From Silene latifolia (taxonomy: Eukaryota > Streptophyta > Magnoliopsida > Caryophyllales > Caryophyllaceae): a DNA stretch of 64,000 nt. The notes beneath the pieces were generated by a model. It saw only the letters and a program-made list of their open reading frames with translations. It did not search any database and was not told the DNA's origin. The stretch is from assembly GCF_048544455.1 (NCBI RefSeq), contig NC_133532.1:19966948-20030947 (forward strand), given 5' to 3'. The stretch's first letter is position 1. Each line of letters opens with the position of its first letter. The translations under genes and the position numbers were made by a program. Positions 48,201-60,000 of this stretch are shown here, piece after piece.

Positions 48201-50482
48201 GAGGTGTGCGGGATCTGCGTGATTTGTTGTCTGGCTCAATGCACTTGCAGCAAGTTAAGAAGGATGTACCAAAGCCTAAACCTACACTTGACGCTCCGAA
48301 ACCTACCAGAAGAAATGTCGTTGCTGAATCCCCTGTTGCAGAGGTGAAGAAGGTTTCCAGCGCTCCTGTAAATAAGAAGCCTCTGCAAAAGGTAGACATG
48401 TGATTTTATGACCTTCATTTTGTTCATGAATTACAACAATTTGTGAATGTGTTTCATCAGTTTTAAGTTTTAGTTGTATGCAAGTTGCTTAGAGAAATAG
48501 TTGCAACAGCATTTCAATTTAGTTCTAGTATTTTTGAGGTAATAATCATGAGGTTTCAAAAGTTGTTGCTACTTGAGACGGCATAGATATGTGTTGCTCT
48601 GGTGTTGCTGCTTTTCAGTTCATTCTTGTATTTAAATTATTTACTTTTCGCGGTTACTGTAGGCTGATGCTTCAGTTGATGGATTTCTTCAGTCCTTGGG
48701 ACTTGAAAAGTATCAAATAACATTTCAGGCGGAGGAGGTAAATATCCTACATGTGACTAGTAGAACCCGTGTTTTTGATTTTGGAAGCTTCTATTTAATA
48801 GGGGTATGTTTCTCCAGGTTGATATGACAGCACTCGAACACATGACTGATGAGGACCTTAAAGCAATGGGAATCCCAATGGTATGGTGTTTAACATCTTT
48901 TATTTAGCTGTAGTGGGCCAGTTGCTGGACTTTGCTATCTAATCTAGTTGCTTTCAACCTATTACAGTGCGAATAGCGTTTCTAGTGCCCAGGTCAATGA
49001 AAAATTGATCTCGTATATGAAACTATGTCCTTCCACTAGAATTGTTTAGTGCATTTTACTTGAGGGCACCAGGATTGTTTGTGTTACATATTCAATCAGT
49101 TTCGTAACTTCAAAACTCTTTCTTTGTCTTCAATTTGCGTGGCTTGTTTTTCAGATGAAGTTTACCTTTTTAGAAATTCTCTGTCCTGTATGCTGTTAGT
49201 AACATAAATAAGTGTATTTGCATACCCAGAAATTTGGAGAAATTTGGATAAATTACAGGCTTTTTTTACCTTCGTTTCACCACTCAAAATTTAGATTCTA
49301 AGAAAGATTTCCTTGCTGAGGCTTCCTAGAGCAATGTTTCTAATAATGCATATTTTGTATTACTTATATTGTGACTTGTGAGACTGTGTAGGGAATTCAT
49401 CTTCTGTGACGTTTAATAGAGCATTAGGATAGGAAGAAGGATTTTTACATGGTTTTGATTGACTTGGAGAATGTGTGTGATGAGATACCAGAGAAGTACT
49501 GTGGTTGCCATAGAAGGGAATGTTTCAATACTAATTCAAGCAGAAAACTAATTCATGCACTGGGTAGGAGGGTTAGGACTTAGGACTTCTTTGGACTTGG
49601 GAGGCTGGAAGGAGGGATAATAGAGATTGTGAGACGTAGAGGTGGGACTAAAGATTATTTGGATAGTGGCATGAGGTTATTTGAAATTGAGCAGTTGGCT
49701 TTGTGAGAGTTGAGTGGAGGTAAGGATAGAATTTAAGAGCTTGTGTTATTATAGTTTTTTTTGGGAAAATCTTACATGGTATCCCTGTGGTTTCACGTTT
49801 CTAAGTTATACCTCTCTTTTTGAACAAATAATTTGATTGGTTATATCTCTTTGCTACGAGTTTTTTTCAAACCGAAGCTCATAAAGACGATCGAGTTGGG
49901 AAAAAATCGTCACTTACTGAACTTTGCAGCCAACAGATATGGTCAGTGAACGTTATTTGGTTACAAAAGTTTGACTTACCATAACACTTACCAGTTACCA
50001 CGAGTTTAGAAAGTGAAAAATATTATTTTGTTTTATTTTTTTGAAATTGAAGATCTCGTAAAGACGATCAATTTGAAAAAAAAAAAAATCGTTGCTTTCA
50101 GAGCACGTGACAAAGAGTTAGACTTATAACCACTCAAAAACTATTTTTTTTTTTCAAAAGGAGGGGCACAACTTATAAACTCTAAAAACATAGAGGTTCC
50201 ATGTAAAATTTCCGTTCCATGTAAAATTTCCTTAATTTTATTTTCTGAGGCTTTCACACTTCCACTCTATATCTTTTTTCCTCTTTTTGATCTTTGTTTA
50301 CCATAGTGATTTTTCTTACCTACTTAAAATGGCTTTTTGCTTTGTTCACGGCTTTGTATCTCCTTGCTCCTTTTACTAATTTACCCATTAATTGTTTTCC
50401 GCACTTGTAAGTCCTAATTAATTTTTTACTTTTTCAGGGTCCAAGGAAGAAGATAATACTAGCATTGAATTCAAGGGGATGA
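45284..50482 (+). CDS. Small plant SAM-domain protein
   Basis: Six exons are inferred: 45284-45390, 47977-48035, 48129-48391, 48663-48737, 48818-48880 and 50438-50482, giving 203 residues. The N-terminus (MYADRIEGD, DRLNGNSSSN, SVTGKRQRQDDKWEHDLFDD) and the DLRLKLQRK segment match a conserved plant family with one C-terminal sterile alpha motif. The SAM domain is residues 148-200: SVDGFLQSLGLEKYQITFQ, EEVDMTALEHMTDEDLKAMG, then IPMGPRKKILLAL. SAM domains mediate protein or RNA binding; the role of this family is not known to me. The third-exon acceptor (after GAAG, 48128) is chosen because the nearer TATAG acceptor at 48092 would break the frame. Intron 1 (2.6 kb) holds a SINE and intron 5 (1.6 kb) a MITE. 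Confidence 0.85.
47249..47502 (+). repeat. SINE in SAM-gene intron 1
   Basis: About 254 bp ending in the plant SINE 3' module: GGAAACAGCCTCTTTGTG, GGTAAGGCTGCGTACATC, an inverted CCCGCAATTTGCGGG, GCACTGGGGTAATG, then TTG repeats as in TS-type SINEs. A 19-bp target duplication, TATCAAGAGCTCTTTGCCA, flanks it (47230-47248 and 47503-47521). The 5' part lacks a clear polymerase III box, so the copy may be decayed or 5'-divergent. Confidence 0.88.
49763..50213. repeat. Inverted-repeat MITE in SAM-gene intron 5
   Basis: About 451 bp with 30-bp imperfect inverted ends: GGAAAATCTTACATGGTATC at the left, and AGAGGTTCCATGTAAAATTTCC-type sequence at the right. Inside are two AAAGACGATC/GATCGTC-like units with runs of A. 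Target duplication and superfamily are unclear; Mutator-like is possible. Confidence 0.6.
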
Positions 50483-51612
50483 CCGGTTGCGATAGGGATT
50501 TTCAATATTTGTTGAAAAAGAGGTGCAGAAAGCTAGGTTTTGATTGATCTTAAAGGTTGTCTTATGTTAAAACTTGATGGATTTATGACACTGTAATCAC
50601 TTCCAATCCTTCTTTTTGTTTTGAGTCAAATTTCGAGCGTCTTCTTCTGCAAGCCCTCATGTGATAGATATTTTGACCAACATGTTGGTTTTGTTTTTGT
50701 ACAGCTCCAAATTATATATTTATAGTATAATTTTTGAATTGTAAGGTTGTTTTTGTGAAGGACCAATTTTTGTGGTTGAACATTGCGTCCTTTGTGATCA
50801 GGTGAAAACGGTTTTAATTACAGGCAATAAAGAACATATGAAATCTGAAGTTCTCAAGATTAAGGTCCATGCCCTCTGAAAGATGAAGGTTGGTAAGATT
50901 GTATTTAGGATGAAACCATTGAGATTGGGTGCAATGGCCGATTTGATGATCATGATTTGAACAATATGAAGTTCTGGATTTCTATAATTTTATTCTTCCA
51001 AATGTATAACATTGTTAAAGTTAAATTAGTTATGTATAACAGTGATGATTGAGGCGGTGTTAAAATCCTAATATGGTAAAGCTACGAAAGCTTTTTATGT
51101 AGTTATACAAAATTTCGCAGTACTATTCATGGGTGGCTAACTATTTTGAGAACGCATCAATTTCAGCAGCTTTTAAATCGCGACGCACTGACTTGTTCAG
51201 GCCTGACTCCTGAGTCCTGATTTTAGCAGTAATCATCCAATACAATTGGAGAAGTTTGTTTCGACTCCGAGTTCATGCAACATTGCAACCATATGTGAGC
51301 AATCAAGGTGAAAAATAAGTTGTTACGAAACACATAAATGCTTTAATTTTACCATACCAATATTCAACTTGCGTCTCTTGCTTAGTTTCATTTCCGTTTG
51401 ACGTGTAGAAAATTTAAAACGAGAGTTTAATAATTGCTAATATACGGACCCGTGGAGTGGCTTCCTGATCATTGAGTATTCGAGTTTTGCAGCATCATGT
51501 AGTTTTACTCATTATTGTTGATGTCTTCTTTCCCTCGAGAACTGTATGTTGAACTTCTGCTACTATTATTTATACTACTATAAATAACGTATGAGAGAAA
51601 TAAAGAACAGTA
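50483..51612. other. Intergenic between SAM-domain gene and tRNA-Lys
   Basis: The AT-rich 3' untranslated region of the SAM gene (to about 50760) is followed by unremarkable sequence. No reading frame, RNA gene or repeat is supported. Confidence 0.5.
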
Positions 51613-51685
51613 GCCGTCTTAGCTCAGCTGGTAGAGCGCGTGGCTTTTAACCACGTGGTCGTGGGTTCGATTCCCACAGATGGCG
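51613..51685 (+). tRNA. trnK-UUU: tRNA-Lys (UUU anticodon)
   Basis: A 73-nt cloverleaf. The acceptor stem GCCGTCT pairs with AGATGGC (one G-U), followed by discriminator G. The D arm AGCTCAGCTGGTAGAGC holds the A box. The anticodon stem CGTGG/CCACG encloses a CTTTTAA loop with anticodon TTT. The T arm GTGGGTTCGATTCCCAC holds the B box. TTTT follows at 51686 as the polymerase III terminator. No intron and no encoded CCA, as expected for a plant nuclear gene. CAGTAGCC immediately upstream offers a nearby CA start region. Confidence 0.95.
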
Positions 51686-51689
51686 TTTT

Positions 51690-52698
51690 GCATTTTAATT
51701 TTTTCGCTAAAGCGTATTTTGTCAACTAGACCTGAATTTGACCCTACAAATGGTTTCATTTTAATAGTACTACCGTTAGGTGCAGTGCAGTACGGATCCT
51801 GAAGCAAAATATAAAACGGATCGACCTTAAACTCTGAACATTATCATTAGCAAAGAGGATATCAAATGTCACTTTGAAGAGACGTGGGACAAAGGGCCAA
51901 GTGGGGAGGGGTTGTGACTTGTGAGAGGTCTATTTGAAGAGACCGTCACAAGCAAGACTTTTTGATCCGAGAAAACCGTGACTCGGCTAAGGGAATATCA
52001 AAATCAACCGTCCGTTTTTCTTAAGACCATTGCTTTTAGTTTGAATTAAGACGTGTAACATGTCATCATTTTACAATAAAATGTTATTTTTTGATAACAT
52101 GTTACCATTATTGTTCACATCATTTTTAGGGTAAAAAATGACACCTCTAGGCTCTAGTCATAACATTTTGTGAATTAATTGGTTACATTTTCTTAAAAAA
52201 TGGCAACATTTTATCCGTCTGACAAATAAGACCAAAAGTGTTGGTCTGAAACAAGAATTTGTGCAAAATCAAATGATAAATGTTGGAAAAGAAGCGCTGT
52301 AAGACAGACACAAGAAAGAGTCATAGTCAAAGCAAGAACAAGAGAAGAGTGTAACTGAATTCCATGGAAAGAGAAAATGTTAGAGAAGAATTGTCAAATG
52401 TGTACAACAACACAACTTGGCTAATTGTAAACTAAGTCAATGCTTTGCATAGTATAGTAGCTAATAATTTTTATTATTTTATTTTAAATTTCTCATTTTA
52501 TATATCAACTTAACACCCCATTTGCAACCCCCCCTTCTTCTTTGTCCCTATACATGTTACTTAATAATCTTGGCTCTTTTTCTTCTTCTTCTTCTTCTTA
52601 AACCCCATATGCTTAGTTTTCTCTAATTTCATTATTAATAAGTTTTCTTTCCTCCATTTTTCGGGTTTTTCGAAAATACAACTTGCTCTTCAATTCTT
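51690..52698. promoter_or_regulatory. Upstream region of RIN4-like gene
   Basis: No gene is seen. The last 200 bp have features of a plant promoter and leader: TATATATC-like sequence near 52500, then CTTCTTCTT repeats (52579-52600) and a T-rich leader to the ATG at 52699. Confidence 0.4.
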
Positions 52699-55056
52699 AT
52701 GGCTGTAAGTTTCTCAAAAAGTTTTCCATTTTTTTTGTATGTGTTTTTTGGTGGGTTTTTTGTGCATCATTTATGAAAATCATTAGAGTTGCTTTTTTGT
52801 TGATAATAAAGGATTAAGAGTTTTTTTTCATTATTTTTGGATATTTCTATGTTGATTGTTTATGATATGTTGTTAAGCAAGTCAACTATCAGAATTATTG
52901 ATCATTTACATTACATCATGGTTGAACATTATGATTGTTAATCTTCATGGTTCCTTGACCCATCATCACACTTTAATCAATTAGTTTGTGATCATGTCAT
53001 TATGTCATGCCCTCAATTTGTAAAATAAGGTTTAAAATCATTGATCAGGATTTAACCGTCTACTTCAACTTTTGGTTGAGATGATTCCGCACGTCTTGTT
53101 GAAAAGTTTAAGATGATGGTTGAAGCTCAGTTCGCTCAATGATTTTATATTTTAAGATAGTTCTTATTAGTTAGTAGTGAATTATAATCCATTTGAGAAT
53201 TTCATAAGATTGCTCCCTAAATTATCTATGCCCTTTATAGTTTATACTCCCTTCGTCCCAATCATTTGTTTGTCTTTGATTAAAATACTCCTCACAAAAG
53301 AATATAAAAGGCAACCAAATGATTGAGACAAAGGGAGTAGTAATCGACTAATGCAGTTTTGAGATGGATCATTTAAAATCGGTTTCTTTGCATTTTGAGG
53401 GTCATGTGAACATTTGATCCTTTGATTAAAATACTCCTCACCTTTTGGGATGTCTTGTCGCCTTGTCGGTGGCTTGTTATCTATCATCCTTTTTAAGCTG
53501 ATGGTCTGTTAAATAATGGTCATTGCGTTACTGGTTCGTATGACCTGCAATTATGCTGTAATTCAATTATTGATGATAATTTTGGGTTTGTAATGCCTGC
53601 AGTCCAAAGTCCCTAAGTTTGGTGCATGGGAAGGAGGAAATGAAAACTTCACAGTTTACTTCGACACTGCACGTAAAACGAAGCACAATGGGATGAAAAT
53701 AAATCCAAATGACCCCGAAGAAAACCCTGATTTGTTTGGAGGCTCGGCCCAGGCTCAGGCTCAGGCTCAGGCTCAAGATGGTCCATCTCAAACCAGAGCT
53801 GATGAACAGAGGAAAACTAAGCATGCTGGGTCCTCAGTGGCTGAGAACATCCCGGCTCAGGCTCAGAATGGTCCATCTCAAACCCGAGCTGATGGACAAA
53901 GGAGAACTAATCAAGGTGGGCCCTCAGTGGCCGAGAACAAGCCTCAGGCTCAGGCTCGTCCAGGTCCCAAACCTCAGGTGGGTCGGGCTAAGGTGCCTCA
54001 GTTTGGCGCTTGGAATGGGGGAGAAGGCGCACAGTACACCGCTTACTTTGATACTGCCCGTAAAACTAAAAACGATGGTGGTGTTGAACCTGTGATAAAC
54101 CGCGACGTGAGTGACAAAGGTCGAGAACGGGACCCACCTGCAACAAAAACGAGGGTCGAGCCTAAGGAAGATGTTTCAAGAAATTCTGGCCGGGGATCGA
54201 CATCTTCTGAAAGTCTTGGAAAACAAAATTCTGGGCCTAAAACACCAGTCCATCCTAAAGTGACTCCACAGACTCGAACTAGTGGTGGTCGAGGAAGTCA
54301 AGGCGTAAGTAGTTTTTTTTCCTAAGTGAAACCAACTTTGGCAAATGAATAAATGATCCAACCACACAACATTTCAGTCTTGGAGCAAGGGGAGCTAGCA
54401 TTGACTACCGCCCACAGCTCCAAACCGATGAAAATTTTGAACTTAAAAACTTGATTTATTTGATGTTATCCTATTAAATTGATAGTTCCTCAGAATTTGA
54501 ATCTACGTTTTCGCCCCCTGAAACTTAGAAATCTTGGCTCTGCCACAGCCAACATTAATGGCACTGTAATTAACTGCACGATCAAATTCAAAACCAATAT
54601 TCGCAGTTATGGTAATTGTAGCTTATCGTAACAACTCCATTAATAGTTGTGCATTTATACTAAGGAGACAATAAGGCCGGAAAATTTCTAAGTTTTTATG
54701 TTGATCTTTTTTTTTCAGGCAAGCATTCCACAGTATGGTGCTTGGAATACTGATCCTTCACAAGCTGAAGGCTACACTGTTGCATTTGCTAGGGCTAAAG
54801 AAGAGAGGAAAACACCCCTCCACCAAAATGTTCCTCCATCCTACCAACAGCAACCTCAGTACAATAACCCGAAACAAGCGGTATGTGTTGTATTTGTATG
54901 CTATTCTATGCTAGGCAGTGACACCCAATCACAGCCGAGTTATCGTGATACTGAATGAACTTTTTTGTTTTATTGTTTGCCTAATGTTTCGATTAGTAAT
55001 TGTGTTTATCTATGTTTGTTTTGTTTGTTTTTCAGAGTTGCTGCTCCATATTATGA
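52699..55056 (+). CDS. RIN4: RIN4-like immune regulator with three NOI motifs
   Basis: RIN4 is a plasma-membrane-tethered regulator of plant immunity, cleaved or modified by bacterial effectors and guarded by NLR receptors. Four exons: 52699-52704 (just ATGGCT), 53603-54304, 54719-54880 and 55036-55056, giving 296 residues; known RIN4 is nearer 210. NOI-type blocks start at residues 5 (VPKFGAW), 133 (VPQFGAW) and 239 (IPQYGAW). The first two are each followed by a Y-F-DTARKTK segment and the third by [12 protein letters not shown]. Thr256 aligns with the phosphorylated threonine of the C-terminal NOI. The first two match the VPxFGxW protease-cleavage pattern. Residues 61-84 and 91-114 are a 30-residue-period repeat, and AQ repeats lie at 51-60. 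The C-terminus SCCSIL keeps the paired cysteines used for lipid attachment. A Stowaway MITE is in intron 1. Confidence 0.9.
53247..53337. repeat. Stowaway MITE in RIN4 intron 1
   Basis: 91 bp with inverted ends CTCCCTTCGTCCCAATCATT and the matching AATGAT-TGAGACAAAGGGAG, flanked by TA on both sides. Typical of Stowaway elements. Confidence 0.9.
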
Positions 55057-56200
55057 AAGCCAGCATACGGATTGTTGTGTGATTTATGACCTACAAAAGA
55101 ATTATATGTGCATTCAAGAGCAGGAAACCAGATGTTAAACCAGAATGTTTATCTTTTCTCTACTTTCCGACCACTCGGGTCATATGTACTCTGTGAAAAT
55201 GATTGTAATTTTGTTTTATTTTCAGTTTATTCTTTGGCATTCACACATTATTGTTTGCTTGAAAAACCACACGACTCGTATTATTAAAGGTTGATGCAAT
55301 ATATGTAGCTATTTTTATCGAGAAACCTCAGAGTAGATGATTCACCTACATGCAACAGAAATTTACAAAGCTCACCCTAAGAATGTAAACGGTATTGAAT
55401 CGGTGAATGTAAGAAGAGTATCAACTAACAAGGTAACTTTACCCCTAAAATTGACTTTAAAAGGTAATGGCAATATCAAAGAATTGACCTAAAAATGAAA
55501 TTGCAAAATGTCTATGAATCACAGAAAATTGATTATATCTGTTTTGCTGTACTGGCACTGGCAGGAAGATGAATGAAACCTGCATTCATTTAACATGTTT
55601 TTCTTTCATGCCGTCTTAATTCATCCACAGTTGTCAAACCAGACTATCAATGCCAGACTGCCAGTACATGGCTACATGTAACAAAAATTTGGTACCAAGC
55701 ACAACAACATTTGATCTCAAGTACTGACATTCGACGATGTTTAACAACAATGTGGCGTACTACACTACTACCATAGAATTGAAAACAAAAAACAGTAAAT
55801 AGTGAGGTTTGCTGAACACACAATTGACAAACAGTGAAGCTTACACTTTGTTGCACAATAAAATGCTAAGAATATTAAACACTAAATAATAATCATGCAT
55901 AATAAATTAAGCAAGTACACCCTGAGCCACTTTACAGAGTACACAGTTACAGAATTTAAACTAACAGGTTTTGGCAGATAAAAAGATGTGTTGACTTGAG
56001 TTTATGAGAAATCCGAGTGAATTTTCACTGCAGCTCTAGAATACATTTGGTAATCGAAGTACAGTAAATCAGATAGTAGACCTCACAGAGGAGTCATTCG
56101 ATTAAAGCTGTGGTCGTGTCCTACAGGTTCTCGTCAAATTCAAGTTCAGATCAGTTTTGATCCGTTCTTTTCTGGTTTGTGTTGGGTGAGTTTTGTGAGG
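55057..56200. other. Convergent intergenic region, RIN4 and CDC45
   Basis: Contains both 3' untranslated regions: RIN4 from the left, with AT-rich sequence to about 55250, and CDC45 from the right. No further gene or structured element is supported. Confidence 0.5.
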
Positions 56201-58054
56201 TCAAGTCCAAGACTTGGAAGCTAATAGCCTTTCTGTTAACCTCACCATGAAAGAATTGACAGCACCTTTATCCAAGATTATCCATGAAGATTCAAAGAGT
56301 TCGTGAAAGAACTCGGCCTGAATTTCTTGAGCAGCATTCTTAAAAGCCATCCCAAATGCATTTCCTTTTTCTGCCCCAAGTCTCGGCTTCGCTGTCACAC
56401 CAACAATCAACACTTTATCCTGCTCTTGTGCTAAACAAGCACACAACAGCGGCTTCATTTGAGCTCCTTTCTCTCTAAGCGCATCCATCACGAAGAAGCA
56501 GAACTTAGTCAATGCTTGTGGGTATCCTAGTAGCTTAGTGTCTGCTGAATCTTCTAATTTAACCCACCTGAACTTCCTACCACTTCTAATTGAGCCCCTT
56601 TTGGTTATAGCTGTGCTTCCTTGTCTTAGAATTGCACGTTGCACCTTTATTGCATTTTGCATCCCGGTCCTTAGTTGATCCAAGTTGTTTAAGGACAATG
56701 CATCATAAGCTACCCCGAATTGCTTTGAAGCACCAGGACCATCAAATTTAACAAATGATTCCAGAAGAGCTGTGACCCCAAAAACCACATCAGCAGCAGA
56801 AACTTTCGAGCTATACCCATGAAGCCGTACAAAACTTCTGTAATAGAAATCGCTTAGCCCATATTCCGGCAAAAACCTATCAAATTCATCCTTCATTTTC
56901 CTCTTAACTTCAATACTCATGTACTGAAACTTCTGTTGACAGTCAATAAGTGCAAACCCCATCCGAGCCAAGAGAAGCTTAAGCTTCTTCATCCCATTAT
57001 CACTCCAAGTCTTCAACTTAGTGGCGATATAAGAAGAACACAACATAGAATCGAATAAATTCCACTCCCTTAGCAACATTAACCTAGGCTCATCCTCATA
57101 CACAATCCTAGAAGAATCGGGAGCCCTAATCTTTGTCCCATCCTTAAGAGTCACTGAGGTAACAGCCTCCAAATTTCCAAGACTATTAATATGTTGCTCA
57201 AGCTCCATAACCCCAGCTTGGTAGCGCTCAATACTCAACCTCTCATGAACAAATTGGTCAGTCAACGACACACAAGCCAACCATAATTGTTCATTCGAGT
57301 TCTTCCTCAACGAATGTGACAAATCATACATCAAAACACCCGATGGCTTACCATGGAAAGTACCCATTTGGTAATATTTCCTTTTCAACTTCCTAAAAAG
57401 CTTAACCGGGTCACCCTCACCACCCTCATCCGAAACCCTCCGTTTCTTCCTATTCAACCCACCATTACCACCATCCTCATCATCCTCACTCTCGCTCTCA
57501 TTCTCGCTTTCCTCATCACTATCCTCACCCTCCACCTCCTCCTCCTCATCATCACTATTCAAATCACTCACATTCGCCAACTGCCCAACATCGAAATCAA
57601 AATCATAAGTCAAATCAGCCTGTTCCTCATCATCCTTAGTATAAAGCACAACCACCTCCTCATTCTCCTGACTCAAATTATGCAAATGTATCGGTCTATG
57701 ACTATCAACGACGAAAACCCTAATCGAAGGCGATAAATCCAACAACCTCCTCAAATCCCTATGACACCCCCAATTAATCAACAACATAGTTAAAGGGGTA
57801 TCAACGGAAATACTCAAACTATCTTCCATATACTTATGTATCTCATTAAACGACGATACGGGATAACACGCATATTGTATCGAATCCGACTCGAGTACAT
57901 GAAATATAATCTTAAGAGCACATAATGAATCCACATCTGAAGTGGAAGGAAAAATTAACAAAGGGGATGGAGCTATGGAGGTATCATCAGTTACCCGTAA
58001 CGCCGAATCGCGTAATTTCGAGTAAAATGTCTCTACCCTTTGCTCTCTAACCAT
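56201..58054 (-). CDS. CDC45: CDC45 DNA replication initiation factor
   Basis: CDC45 is a subunit of the CMG helicase (CDC45-MCM2-7-GINS) that opens replication forks in the nucleus. The intronless frame gives 617 residues, starting MVREQRVETFYSKLR, in the usual length range. The N-terminal DHH-phosphoesterase-like core shows LLIFPSTSDVDSLCALKI, INWGCHRDLRR and VFVVDSHRPIHLHN. The acidic linker typical of the family is residues 164-195, followed by a basic cluster NRKKRRV (201-207) that could serve nuclear import. The C-terminal half carries GFALIDCQQKFQYMS, GYSSKVSAADVVFGVTALLE and ALTKFCFFVMDALRE, all family-like. It converges with RIN4. No stop or frameshift is seen. Confidence 0.95.
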   Translation of the reverse strand: MVREQRVETFYSKLRDSALRVTDDTSIAPSPLLIFPSTSDVDSLCALKIIFHVLESDSIQYACYPVSSFNEIHKYMEDSLSISVDTPLTMLLINWGCHRDLRRLLDLSPSIRVFVVDSHRPIHLHNLSQENEEVVVLYTKDDEEQADLTYDFDFDVGQLANVSDLNSDDEEEEVEGEDSDEESENESESEDDEDGGNGGLNRKKRRVSDEGGEGDPVKLFRKLKRKYYQMGTFHGKPSGVLMYDLSHSLRKNSNEQLWLACVSLTDQFVHERLSIERYQAGVMELEQHINSLGNLEAVTSVTLKDGTKIRAPDSSRIVYEDEPRLMLLREWNLFDSMLCSSYIATKLKTWSDNGMKKLKLLLARMGFALIDCQQKFQYMSIEVKRKMKDEFDRFLPEYGLSDFYYRSFVRLHGYSSKVSAADVVFGVTALLESFVKFDGPGASKQFGVAYDALSLNNLDQLRTGMQNAIKVQRAILRQGSTAITKRGSIRSGRKFRWVKLEDSADTKLLGYPQALTKFCFFVMDALREKGAQMKPLLCACLAQEQDKVLIVGVTAKPRLGAEKGNAFGMAFKNAAQEIQAEFFHELFESSWIILDKGAVNSFMVRLTERLLASKSWT

Positions 58055-58380
58055 GATTTAATTCAACAAAAATTGAAAAGACACAAAATTTGGGGAAAAT
58101 AGAAGATGGGTAATTAGAAAGTAATTAGAGCTAAGTACCTGGAAATTGTGGGATTGGATTAAAATTAGGAGAGGTGAAAATCCATGAGCTTGAATTTTGC
58201 TGAAGATTTGTGAGAGAGAATTAGATGAAGATTGAAAAATGAGGTGAAAAGAGGGGTGATTTTGAGTTAGAAATTGTCTGAAATATTTTGAAAGTTGAAA
58301 ATTAAGGAGGGAAACCTGAAAATTTTGGAGAAAGCGCGGAAATTTTTGAGTTTGGCGGTCGACTCACATTTGCATAATTG
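58055..58380 (-). promoter_or_regulatory. CDC45 leader and proximal promoter
   Basis: A purine/pyrimidine-biased leader lies directly upstream of the start codon, with CAGGTACTTAG (minus strand, about 58133-58143) that could be a leader intron donor. TTTGGCGG at 58351-58358 is one base from the E2F consensus TTTSSCGC. CDC45 is an E2F target in other plants, but a single near-match is weak evidence. Confidence 0.4.
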
Positions 58381-58708
58381 GCGACTCTATTTGACTAAAA
58401 TCAACGACTTTCAAATCATTTCAAAAGACTACCCTATTTTGTTAAAACCAACTTTCAAATCATCTAAATTCTAAAGTCATAAAGTTAGTGACTTTGTTTG
58501 CCTCACGGTCTTACGGAAGTAATGTTGAATTATCACTTACTCAAATGAATAAAACTCTAATTTCATATCCTTGATAATGCTTAAAATTTCTCGCTGAATT
58601 TGCAAGTACTACGAATTGAGTTGATAACACAAAAATTAGCACCTTTCAATTATCAACTAGTTTAATTTCCCGTGAAAATCACGACACTTCTCTAGCTTTT
58701 CATTAATA

Positions 58709-59300
58709 CTAGGTTTGGTGCCCGGCTACGCCCGTGCTACCTTTATTTACTGTTTAAATTTTATTTTTTATGAAATATGTTTCGCTAAATTTGGTTAACA
58801 CATACATTTACAATTTATATCTTGAAATTATGATGAAATGTAAAATTAATCAACAAATTATGTGAAACGTTCACCACTCCCGCTGTTAATATTATTACTT
58901 TTACTACATCCCATGTTAATACTATTATGTTCACTACTTCTTCGGTTACTGTTGTTTGTTTAACTACCCCTGTTATTTTTACGGTTAACCAGATAATTTT
59001 GTCAAACTTATATATTTAAATAAATTAATATTTTCTTAAAATCGAATTGTTAGTTAATTTTTCATACTTTTACCGTTGTTCGTACTGTTACTTTCATTAC
59101 ATGTTTTGTGACTACTATAGTACTATTACTTACATGTCTCCCGCCGTCATAATTTTTTCTTTCACTACTCCCGCATTTATTATTGTTAATTTCACTACTC
59201 CCATTACTGCTAGTACGACTTTCACTACTCCGGTTGCTATTATTGTTGCTTCTACTACTCACATGGTGGTTACTATCATATCATAGTAGTTGATTATCTA
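58709..59300 (-). repeat. Helitron-like 3' end and CACTACTCC-rich repeats
   Basis: On the minus strand a GC-rich hairpin (GCACGGGCGTAGCCGGGC) is followed by ACCAAAC and CTAG (58709-58712), the layout of a Helitron terminus reading leftwards. To the right, 58870-59285 holds degenerate repeats built on TTCACTACTCCCG and TATTATTGTT. The element's other end was not found. Confidence 0.45.
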
Positions 59301-60000
59301 ATTGTATTAGAGTTATATATTTAGATAAATCTGAAATATTAGATTAGAATATTATTTAAGAGCAATCATTATTATTTACTAATTAAATTACAAATCTGAT
59401 GATTATGGAATTATATATTTTTTTGGAAATCTAGATTAATTTATTTCCCTTTAATAGTTTCCAAAATATATATATATTAATATTATATTTGTGTATGTTA
59501 AATAATTAACATCTTTATACTAATTAATACCATAAGGGCATGTTATTTTAAGAAAAATCACCATATTATAATGTTCTCTAAATTTATACTTCAACCAAAA
59601 CTATATACTCGTAATATTTACATTGAAGTTCCTTGTTCGGGTCCATCACACAGTGCTATGATTAAAAACTATATAGTAAAATTAATTTGTATAGATTTAT
59701 TTAATTACATTGAAATCCATTGGTTTCTGGATTTAATATATAGTATTGATAACAATTAGTCTCACTATAGAGGAATATATTCATCTAAAGTAAAAGACGG
59801 GACAAATATGCTTAAAGTAGTGACATTTTTGGGCCTCTTTTCTTAGCATCATAGTTCAACACCTTTTTAGGGACACTTGAAAGATCTAAGGGCATAAGAG
59901 GATTGACCCCATAAACCATTCAAATGGACTGTGACCATTTGTAGATGATGAAGCTCCGTTGAATCCAAATTCAGTTTGAGGCAGCTTTAAATCCCAATCT
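59300..60000. other. AT-rich intergenic DNA
   Basis: No gene or clear repeat is seen. TATATA-rich to about 59560, then unremarkable. Confidence 0.5.

Noticed and set aside
53709-54095. Alternative-frame protein in the RIN4 second exon
   Set aside because: It is produced by the repetitive GCTCAG codons of the AQ repeat; frame and splice sites support only the RIN4 reading.
57353-57736. Open frame on the plus strand across the acidic part of CDC45
   Set aside because: It is the antisense of the CDC45 acidic linker, a Ile/Leu/Thr-rich shadow without any domain.
59047-59286. Thr/Ile-rich reading frame
   Set aside because: It is a translation of degenerate CACTACTCC/TATTATTG repeats with no codon-usage or domain support.
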